Positions 1-12,000 of a DNA stretch of 64,000 nt are shown here, in pieces (the stretch's first letter is position 1; every line of letters begins with the position of its first letter). This DNA comes from an uncultured Clostridia bacterium (GTDB taxonomy: Bacteria; Bacillota; Clostridia; Christensenellales; UBA1242). The stretch lies in contig CALVLZ010000010.1 of NCBI GenBank assembly GCA_944341445.1, positions 1 through 64,000 of the forward strand, read 5' to 3'. Under the pieces are notes generated by a model. It ran no database searches. It worked only from the letters and a program-made list of their open reading frames with translations, and was not told the DNA's origin. The position numbers and the translations under genes are program-made.

Positions 1-2
1 AA

Positions 3-3000
3 AGTGTAACAGGCTCATACAACAACGCAACTTGGGAAACAACAGGCAACGTTGTTGGATACTATTCAAAAGTTGTTACAAAAGCAACAACTAATAAAGG
101 TTCTAAATTTAAAAATTGGATATATAACACAACAGATTTTGGAACCGTGAACATTGAAAATTTAGGCGATACTAATAAGGCAACCTTCAATGGATTAAGA
201 GGAACAAATAATAACACTATAACTATTAGCGCAGATTATTACGTCGTTTATGATATAGAAGGCGTTGCTGTTATTAAAAAGGCAGATGGCACAGAAGTTA
301 GCGGTGGTGGAACTTTACAATTAAAAACAGATGTTGAAGGTTCAGACATTACAAATGCTTCTAGTGAAATAATAAAAGATAAAAACTACACAATTACTAT
401 TAATCCAATTGTTGAAGGAGATGTCCAAACAAGATTAGATTCTATTTTTGTTAACGGAAACAAATTAATATTTGATGAAAATGGAATAAGTGGTAATTAT
501 AAGTTAATAAGTACTGGTTCAGCTTATTCATATGAATTATCTTTTGTTGCAAATGAACAAACAACAGGAACATATAAATTTGTATTTAAAGAAGTTGTTC
601 AAATAACTGTTGAAACAGAAAATGTTCCAAACGGTGAAAATAATGCTTATGCAGGCTTCAAAGTTATTGAAAACGAAGAAGGCGAACCTGTAAATGAACA
701 AACATACGGAAAATCAGATTTTGTATTCATTGGTTCAACAATTGAATTGAAAGCTTTTGAAGAAAATTTTGTTGATGGAAATATAATTAGATACGCATTT
801 AAAAACTGGAGTGAAAATGTTGGAATTGATAACATTAACAATGCAACAATTTCAATAAAGGTTGATAATGATACTGCAGGAACATATGTTGCAACATTTG
901 TTAAGCAAATAAAAGTTGATAAAAATGTTAACGTGTTTAGTGCAGAATACAACAGCAATATAAACAATTCTGTAATTAATGAAACTGCTGGAGATATTGA
1001 AATATTTGTTAACGATAATGAACAAAATTTTGCAAATTATGGTGATACAATAAGTATTCATCCAACTAGTATTCAAAATGCTGGTGGTAATTGGGTTTTT
1101 GTTGATTATTTCTTTGAAGATGAATCTGGCAGATATATGCCATTTGATATTGCAAATGAAAATAAAAAATTAACAAATTTAACATTATTGGAAGATAAAT
1201 CAATATCATTCACATATGATGAAAAATATGAAAATGTTAAGATTTATGCAATGTTTATTAGAAATCATAGTTTCTCAATAAGTTCTAATGATCCAAATGT
1301 TACAATCACATTATCTTATAGCCATGAAACTTTAGGAAGTGGGGAATTCACAGGAACAGGAGAACCTGTGTTTGCTGTTATTCCAGAGAATTCTGAAGTT
1401 ATAGTTACTGCAACAATAAATGAATCAGAAAACAAAATAAGATTCACAAAATGGTTAAAAGATGGTGTTGAATTTGCAAAATATTCAAATAAAAAATTAA
1501 CAGATAATAGTGGTGTTGATATAACTAGAACAAATATAAGCACAAATCCAAATTTGGAAGCAACTATTGATACATTTAATAATGCTACTCTTAACTTTGT
1601 TGCAAGTAAAGATACTGCATCTTCAAATTATGTTATTGAAACAACAAGAGTTTATAATATAAATGTTTTGGGAATTGAAACTAATTATATAACAAGTGGA
1701 ATTTCAATCGCTCCAACAACAGGTGTTGCTTTTGCTGCTGTTGATACCGAGTTGGAAAATGTTGATAATGGCATAGTTTGGTATGATGAAAACTCATTAA
1801 TTAGATTTACTAGTAATGTAGTTAGCGGATTTAAATTTGCATCTTTTGATTTAGATGGAACTTCATTTATTAGTGATAATGCAGAATTTACAATTAACAA
1901 AAATTTAGAAACATATGTTTACTTTGAAGAAAAGTATGTAACATATGAGTTTGAAATTGTTGGCGGTGGAAGAGTTGATGCTTCAGCTAATTCAAACGAT
2001 GGTACAACATTTGGTGTGTTTGGTGAATTAACTTTGACAGCTGTTCCAAGTGAAAATTTTAGATTTGATTATTTTGAACATGCTGAACAATATGATGAAG
2101 ATTTTGAATTCTCCAATGGGGAAAGCTTAAACATTCAAAATATAACAGTTGTTAATAAAGACACAGAAACAAATCAAATTATAATTAAAGCAGTTTTTGT
2201 TTCAGTTCATAATTTTGCGGCAGAGGTTAGAGCAATTAGTGTTGATGGAGATGCAATTGAAAATACTAATATAACAATAACTGGAAATAAAAACACAGAA
2301 GGAAACTTTGACACAGGTGAATTGGTAACAATAACATTGCCAAAAAATGCTATCTTTGACTTTATGTATTGGTGCAAAGATGGTGTTAGAATTAATAGTG
2401 ACTCTAACTTTGTGATATCTACAAATGAAAATGGTGATGCTGTTCTTCAAATGTATGCAAGCGTCGAAACCGAAGGCTTATATACAGCAGTTGTAGCAAC
2501 AAAAGTTTTAGTAACTGTTGTTGTTGAAGATTCTGAAGCTGCAGAATTAACAATTGTTAGATTTAACCCAGTTTTAAATACAAATGAATCATTTACATTT
2601 AATGAAACAACAAGTGTTGAAGTTTATGCTAGTTACGAAATTTCATTAAACGCTATTGAAAATGAAAATTATAAATTTGCAGGTTGGTTCACAGAAGAAA
2701 ATGAGTTAGTATCGATTGAAGCATTTTATAACTTAACTTTGGAAAATGATGCTACATATATAGCTAAATTTGCAAAAGCATTGCCTGTTCAATTCGAAAT
2801 TATTCCTGCAGATGGAGGAAAAGTTCAAGTTGAAAGTGATATTGACCCACATTCTGAAGGTATGTATTATGTTGGTACAAAATTAACAGTAACAGTAACA
2901 GATAATGCAGGTTATGAATTTGATAATGCAAAACATCAATCAAGTGAAACTGAGTATAACGAAAGAGTGTTTGAATTTGTTGTTGATGAGAACACTTATG

Positions 3001-6000
3001 GAATATATTTAGTTAACTTTGTTAAACTTTACACAATAAATCTATCTGCGAAACCTTCTGTTGTTGATGCAACTTTTGTTGTAGAGAAAATGAACGAGGC
3101 TGGCGTTTGGGAAAATATATCTAATGACGGCACAAGTTATGTTTTAAGAGACGGCACAAACGTTAGAATAACAGCAGTTAATAATTCTGGAGAAACTTAT
3201 TCATTCAAAGGTTGGTACGTTAATAATTCTGAAGTTGCAACAACAGAAGCATATGAGTTTGTTATTAATCAAGATGCTAACTTAGTTGCACAGTATTCTG
3301 TTGATAGCAACACTGTTGTAATCAATGGTTTAGGTTCTGTTATTTCAAATGGAATAGAATATTCAGAACAAATTAACGAAGTGCCTGTTCCAGAGAATGT
3401 AGATAGGTTCAGTTTCACAATCACTCCGGGTAAATATTCAACTCTTGCCAATGTTGTGGTTGTTGATGCAGAAGGAAAGGATGTTACTTTTGATTTAACC
3501 CAAGGGGTTTATTCAATAGATTTATCTGTTGGAACAGTAACAATAACTGTTAATTTCTTAACAGAAACTTGGGCAATGTTCGGGGAAGAAATGCAAGGAA
3601 GTGGAACACCTTTAGACCCTTACTTAATTTCAAAACCAGAGCATTTAGGTTATTTAGCAAATATTTTATCTGCAACAAGTTTGCAAACAAATCCAACTGC
3701 TGGAAAATATTATAAGTTGACTTCAAATATTAGTTTGCAAGGCAAGTGGTGGGTTGGAATTGGAACAATTCAAAATCCATTCCTAGGAATTTTTGATGGC
3801 GATGAATATACAATTGATGGAGTTGAAATATATTTCAGAAAAGGTTTAATTCAAAGCAAAATAAATTCAGAATTCTATGATAACTCTCTTGCTGGTTTCT
3901 TTGCTTATGTTGGTAACTCAAAAAATACTGCTAGAATTGTTAATTTAAGAATTAATGGAACTGCAATTGTTGAATCAACAAAAAATAATGTTTCATATTA
4001 TGGTGGATTAGTTGCAAAAGCAAGTGGAAATGTTGCAATTTCAAACTGCTATGTTAACCAAACTTTTGAAATAACTCAATCACAAGAAGCATCTAGCGAA
4101 TTTATGTTTGGTGGAATTGTTGGAAATGGTGCAAACGCAGATGTAACAGTTTCTAATAGTTTTGCAAATATTAATTTAGAAGCAATTAGTAATGCAACAA
4201 AGGTTTATGTTTCAGGTATTGCAAATAATGTTACAGAAATAAACTTGTCAACAGCAATATTAAATGGAAAATTAAGTGTATTTAGTAACTTATCAACAAA
4301 CGTTGAAATTATGGGTGTTGGTAATGTAACAAGAAATATAACATTAAGCACTGCTTCAACAACATTTGAAGTTAGCCGAATTGCAGGAACAAACACAAAA
4401 GATACAAACTTAGTGTTTGAAGGAATTGGTAATTTTGCAAATGAAAGTGGTTTAATTAATGAAGTTTTTGCTTCAAGTTTATTAAGTGTAACAGGAGATA
4501 AAACTCAATTAACAACAACTATTCACGGCATAACAAAACAAACTGCTGAAAATGTTTCTGGAAAATTGTTTAACGCTTTCTATTCTTCAAACTTATTAAA
4601 TGTTGAAAGTGGTAGTGTTGGAGAAAAATTATCACAAACAAACTTAATGCAAAAAGCAAATGACTTTATGTGGGTAACAACAGATAGTAAGTTCACAGTG
4701 CCAGTTGCTAAAAATATTGTTTATAATTTAAATAATGCATATTTTGAAAACGAAAATAGTGTTGCCCCAGCAATTTATAACAATAAATATCAAATAACAA
4801 ATATTTCAAATATAATATGGCTTGCAAAAAATACTTGGGCTGTTGATTATGCAATATTGTTAAATGATATCGATGCCGATGGTGCTTGGTGGTTGGAATT
4901 TAACATTCCATCTGGAAAAACTTTTGATGCATCTGGTTATGCTATTAAAAATGTTTACATTAAAGCAAACAAACAAAATAACGGATTTGTTGCAACAAAC
5001 AACGGAACAATAAAAAATATTAATTTAAGCATGCAAAATGAAAACATAACAATATTTGTTATGGAAAATAGTTCTGTTGAAAATGTTGGTGGTGTTGTTG
5101 GAAGAAATAGTGAAACAGGAACAGTTCAATATTCTTCAGTTATTGCCAATATTTATAATTTTGCTGTTGCTGATTATAAGAATATCAGTTTGGGCGGTTT
5201 AGTTGGTTTTAATGAAGGAACAATTTTAAGAAATAACATTTGCAAATTTTATGAAGTTATGGATATTAATACATACTTTGGAACTGCTTATCAAAACAGT
5301 GAAAATGTGTTAATTAATTCAAAATATAACTACATTATTGGTGGTGTTGCTGGAACAAACAGTTCTACAATTGCAATTAAAGAAGTTGCTTCTGCGGTAA
5401 CAGCTAATAGCAATCCTAACACTTCAATTATTGGTGGAATTGTTGGTGCTGCTAATGCTGGAACAATAATTAACGATTCTTATGTTGATGAATTTGTTAC
5501 TGCAAACGTTGGAACAATAGATAATCCTAAAGCTGGTATTGTTGGAAATGTGTTAGGAAGTACTTCAATTTACAACACATATATTCAAGCTGATAGTGGA
5601 ATATCTAATAACAATTCATATGTTGCAATTGTTGGAAAAAATTCAACAAATGCAAATATTCAAAGGTCATATATTTCAAATGCGGGGACAATAACCGTAG
5701 ATAAAGTTGTTAATGGCGAATTAGTAGATTATACTTATTTGCAAAACAGAGATAACTTTGTTGATTGGAATAATTTTGATGAAATTTGGACATTAAATGG
5801 TATTATTGGAACAGATGGACCAGATTTGTTAAGAGCAGGAAATGTACACGAAATTGTTGTAAGTATTCAAGGTAATGGTAGTGTAACACCTGCAAACAAT
5901 GGAATAATTTATGTAAAACATAACGATACTTTAAATTTGAACTTTGTTGCAGATAAAGATTGGTTATTATCAAGTGTTACTTATAATAATGAATTAATTA

Positions 6001-9000
6001 ATGTTGTTAATGGCTCATATCTAATTCCAAATGTATTAACAGATGGTGAATTAAATGTTGTATTTAAACCAGAAACTGTTACAATTGGTGTTGAATTTAA
6101 TATACCAGAATATGCAAGCGCTGTATTAGATTCACCAAATGGAATTTATGAAATTGGTGATAATGCAACAATTACAATAACAACACAAAATAATTACTTA
6201 ATTAACAACATTGTTTTAAACGGAGAAAGTATTTTAGAAAATTCCGTTTACACAATAACAACAGAAAATAACACAACAACAATTAGTTTTGTTGTTTCAA
6301 AAGAAACTGCTGGAACATATGTTGTTGAATTAATAAAAACACAAGAGATAACAGCAACAATCAAGAGTGATAGTTTAGGCGTTGTTAATGGTTCTGTAAC
6401 AATAAAAGGAACACAATTTAATAATGTTGAAAATACTTATGTAGACGGAACTGAAATAGTTTTAGAAATAAATTGCAACGAACATTATTTAGTTAAAGAT
6501 TTATACTTAAATGGTAATTTAATTTCAAAAGATAATACTAATTATACGTTTGGTTTAAGTTCAAATGCTGGAACATTATCAACAATAAGATTTATTGTTA
6601 ATGATGTAACATCAGGTGATTATGAAATTGAACTAAAAGTTGAAAAATTATCGGCTAATATTTTAAAAAATTTAGGTATATCAATAACTTATAATAATCA
6701 ACAATTTACAAATGAAGATGGATATACTTTTGATATAACTTATGATTATGGTTCAGATGTTGTTTTAAATATTGAATTACATGAGTATTTTGAATTATCA
6801 ACTATTAAAATTAACAATGTTGAACAAAGTGTTTCATCTGTTGTTAATGGTGAGCTAACAATAAGTACTAACAACTTAGAAGAATTAAATATTATAATAT
6901 TTAGTAAAGCTAAGCGTTGGGATGAAAATACAAGTGTGTTTGTAACAGGTGATGAATCTTTAGGTATTCAAACTATTGGTGGAAAAAATTACGATGGTTT
7001 AACCAAAGAAACAGCTTATCAAATTGGAACACCGTTCCATTTGGCAAGAGTTGCATATTTAACAAACACTAAAGCAAGTTACACAATTGATGGTCAAACT
7101 TATTATTACGCAAATGCATTCTATAATATCACTCAAGATATTGATTTATCAGGTAGAGTTTGGGTTCCAATTGGAGCACAAGACGATGTGTATGGTGATA
7201 TAACAGATCACGGTGAAGACATTTATTTTGGTGGTTCAATGTTTAGCACATCGAACGCAAAAATAAAAAATATGTTTATTGCTTCAACAACCTCAATATT
7301 AAGAACTAGTTATTATACAACTAACGTAATTGGTTTGTTTGGACATATTAATAATGCAAATTCAAACATTTCTGCAATTGAAAATATAACAATTGACAAT
7401 CCAATAATGATGGTTGATTCATTAGACCATCATTCAGTTGAAGGTGGTTTTGTTGCTGGATATGCAAGCAATGTGTTTATTAATAATGTTAATGTTATAA
7501 ACCCTGTTGTTTATAACTATAGACAAGAAGATTTCTGGATTGCTGGATTTATTAATTACGCTTATGGCGGAACTATCAATAATTCATCAGTTCAAAACTT
7601 AAAGATATATGACTATTCAACAAACAATTACGAAAATGAATATTCAGGCTTTACAAATGCAAATATTTGCAACGTTTCAAATAGTTATGTAACTATTAGT
7701 GGAATTATCAGCAATAATGAATATGTTGAATCTAATTTAACAGGATTGTTTGGTTTTAACCTTGGAACTATTGAAAATGTGTTTGTAAGAATTGATAACA
7801 CATCGAATATAAGAAAAGAAAATAAAGTTGCAATTGCAAAACAATATGTAATTTCAAAATTACAAAATGTTTATGCAATAGCAAATGGTGTTTCATTGTT
7901 TGGAGATACAAACTTAAAAGTATTCTCGCAAGCAAATGTTAGTGCTTTAACAACTGCAAACATAAAAGAAAACTTTGTTGGTTTTGATTTTGATAATATT
8001 TGGAGTATGGGAAGTAAAAATCCAGAGTTAAAAACATTGCAAAATTATGTAAACCAAAGTTCTTTTGCAAGTGGTAGTGGCACAGAAGAAGATCCTTATA
8101 TTATTTCAAGTGCAGATGAGTTTAATTTCTTCAAAAATCAAATAAATGCAAACAACACACAATATAATTCTTCAAACGTTTACTTTAAATTAAATGCAGA
8201 CATTAATTTAAGTGGATTTAAGTTTGAACCAATTGGAACAGAAGCAAATCCTTTTGTGGCAAATTTAGATGGAAATAACTACGAAATAATTGGAGTTAAT
8301 ATTGTTAGTGCCGTTGGTAAAAATGTTGGTTTATTTGGAGTTGTTGGTGGCTCAATCAGTAATTTAAAAGTTTCTGGCTATATTATTGGCTACGAAAATG
8401 TTGGATTGATTGGTAAAACAATAAATGCAAACATTGCGAACGTTCAAAGTATGTTAAATATTTCTGCAGTTAAAAATGTTGGCGGGGTTGTTGGTTATTC
8501 ACAAAACACAACATTAAAAAATATTTACTATTTTGGAAGTTTAACAACACCTGTTGGTTATAATGTTGGTGGGGTTATCGGAAATATGGAAGGTGGCTCT
8601 TTAGATGGAGCATACATTGAACATAACTCTTCAATCGCATCTTCATTAGATTTTGTAAAATATGAAAGCACAGGATATGGCAATAAAGATTTTACATTTG
8701 AAGAAACATTCAACTATTTAACAATTGGTGGTGCAATCGGTTTAGCAAATGGTGCAAACATATTAAATGTTGGTGTTAATGCAGAACTTAATGCAATTAA
8801 TGCTGGTGGTATTGTTGGTCAAATGAAAAATTCAACATTGAATTATGCATATATTTACGGCTTACAATATAATTTATCTTCAATGCTTGCAAGTATGTTA
8901 AGGTTAGAAATTAAAGATAATATATACTATTTTGCATTTAATATGGATGCAACAAGCAGTGCAAACAATGTTATATATGCAAACGATAAGATGAACGTTG

Positions 9001-12000
9001 GATCAACAGGCAGTACAATAAGTTACATTGATGCAATCAAAGAATCTGGCGCAGTTGTTCAAAGTTCAGGATATGCAAGCGTTGCTTTGCAACAAAAATC
9101 CACTTATTCTGGTTGGGATTTTGAATTTGTTTGGGCAATGTATTCTCCAGCTGGGGTAACTCCTGTTCTAATTATGTTTAATAGTAATCCAATTTATATT
9201 GAAATAATTGGAGAAGGAACAGTTGAAACAGATTATGGAACAATAAGTAATGGAAAAATCTATGTATTAGTTGGCAATGATATAACATTTAATATCACAG
9301 CTAAATCAAATTATCATATTTCAGTGTTGAAAGTTGATGAAACTTCAGACGCTGTTGGAAAAAATGTTGTAAATATGCAAAAAACATTAACTAATGTTGT
9401 TTCAGAACACAAGTTATATGTTGAATTTGAACCAGATAAATTTGAAATTTCAATGAATGTTGAACCACAAATAACTTCAATTAATATGTCTGGAGCAAAC
9501 ACATATTTATATGGTGAAGTGGTCAACTTAATGTGGTCAAACTTTGGCACATATAGATTTGAAGGTATTTATAAAGACGGAGAATTGCTAGATACAACAA
9601 ATACAGAAGTATATACATTAGAACAATCAGATAATGCAATAAGATTAACTTTCACAGCTGGAAGTTTAACAGAAGGCAATTATGTTGCAAAATTTGTTAA
9701 ACAATATAAAGTAACAATAGCAACAAATGATGAAAGTTATGGTTCTGTTTCAACAACCGCATTTGCTGGAATGGAAGGTTATGTTGACGAGAATACTGTT
9801 ATTAATTTAACTGCAACTCCTAATGTTGGTTTTGAATTTGTTAATTGGACAAGAGATAATAATATTGTTTCAACATTGCAAAATTTTGCAATTGTTGTAG
9901 ATGGTGATATGTCATTATTAGCAACATTTAAAATTAAACAATACACAATAACTATTAATGGCGCAAACAATTCGTCATTTGAAGTATTGAGCGAAACTGT
10001 TAATAACAATAACAGTAAACAAGTTATAGTTAACCATGGCGGATCTTTAAATATTAAAGTTACAGCAAATGAAACATATAAAGTTAATCAAATAACTTCA
10101 ATTAATAAACCTGCTGAAACACAAGAAGTTATAACAGGAACTATTAATGAAAAATATGTTGAATATTCAAATATTGTTGGAAACTTCGAAGTTAACATTT
10201 TTGTTAATAGAGAAACATGGGAAGACCACGCTAGTGCATCGTTAAAAGGAAGTGGAACTCAAAATGACCCTTACTTAATTACAAGTGGAGAAGATTTTGG
10301 ATATTTCACAAAACAAATGAACACAGTTCCAAATTATAGTGAAAATAAATATTTCTTAGTTGCAAATGATATTGATTTAAACAATTATTATTTCAATACT
10401 GCTGGAGATGTAACTAACGAACAATTTATGTTCAAAGGTTATTTCAATGGTGGAAATAGAAATATTGCAAATATGCATTTGGATTGCAATAATACTCTAA
10501 ATGGTATGTTTAGTGCTAATTTAGGAACTATTAATAACTTAACAATTACTAATGCAGATGTTCATGTTTCTTTAAATACAACAACTGCCGGTATTGTTGC
10601 GGGAAGAAACAATGGAAGCATTAGATTTGTGAATATTAGTGGATCTGTGTTAAATGGTGCTAACAAACTTGGTGGAATTGTTGGAATTAATAATGGAACA
10701 ATTAGCAATTCAAATACACAAGTTATATTTGATGCAACAGAAAGATCTTCATATATTGGAGGCATTAGTGCAGAGAATAATGGTACAATTATAAATGCAT
10801 ATAGCCAAAGTGAAATTAATAATGCAGATATTGCTGGCGGAATTGTTGCAAACAATTTAAGCACAGTAACAAACTGCTTTAACAATGGAAGTATTGAAAA
10901 TTGTGGAACTGCAGGTGGTATTGCTGGTAGAACAACAACAAACATTACAAATTGTTATAACACAGGTGAAATTAGTGGAACAAAATCTGCAGGTATCGTT
11001 TATGAACTTGCAAATAACAGCACTGTTTCAAACACATATAACTTATCAATTATTTCTAATGGTGCTATATATGGTACATCTAGCAACAATTCATCAGTTA
11101 ATAACTATGCAATAATTGGTAATAATGCTCAAAATGGCGTAACAATTTTAACTGATGAGCAGATGAAACAAAAAGATAGTTTTGTTGGATTTAATTTTAA
11201 TTATCCATGGGTTATCGATGCAGAAAACAATGAAGGCTATCCAATGTTAAGAGAAAGTGTATTCTCAGATTATTGGATTAATTATGCAACAGAAATTACT
11301 CCAAATTCACAAGGTGTTTATGAAATTTCAACACCAGAACAACTTGCTTGGGTTGCAAAACAAACAAATAGTGTTGCAGGTTTTACAAATGGTAAAACAT
11401 TTAAAGTTGTTAATGATATCAATTTATTAGGAAAATACTTCACACCGATAGGTAATATAACAAACAAATTTAATGGTATATTTGATGGCGGAAGCTTTAC
11501 TATTAACTACTTAACAATTAATGAAGTAAGTTTTGGAGATAATGGTTTAGGGCTATTTGGATATACCGACACCGCATCACAAATAAAAAATATTACAATT
11601 GAAAATATTTACTTAAATGATGCAGGAAGATATACAGGTTCTGCTGTTGGTTATAACAATGGTATTGTTGAAAGCATAAAAGTAAAATCTGGATATATTC
11701 AAAATACACTACAACTTAATAACAATGACCTTTGGAGTGGTATTGGTGGTATTGTTGGAGTTAACGAAAGCAATGGTAGAATTTCATATAGTTACAATTA
11801 TGCTAATATTTATGGAAAATCTTACGTTGGTGGAATTGCTGCATATAATAGTAACACTAATAACTTAATAAATGAATGTTATAATGCTGGTGACTTAGTT
11901 ATTGAAAATGGTTGGGAAATTGGAGGAATTGTTGCTGTTAACCGTGGTGGTTTAGCTGCAACGACTGATGATGACTTTAACAATAAGGGTGTTATAGATT

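Noticed and set aside
147-149. GTG as the start of the giant repeat gene
   Set aside because: The frame is open upstream to position 3 with matching composition and no ribosome binding site before the GTG.
647-1076. Minus-strand frames inside the giant gene and many similar ones elsewhere
   Set aside because: They mirror the codon pattern of the real plus-strand genes, lack ribosome binding sites and show no recognisable protein features.
10885-11115. Plus-strand frame inside the giant gene in another phase
   Set aside because: It lies entirely within the strong repeat-protein frame and has low-complexity content with no start signal.
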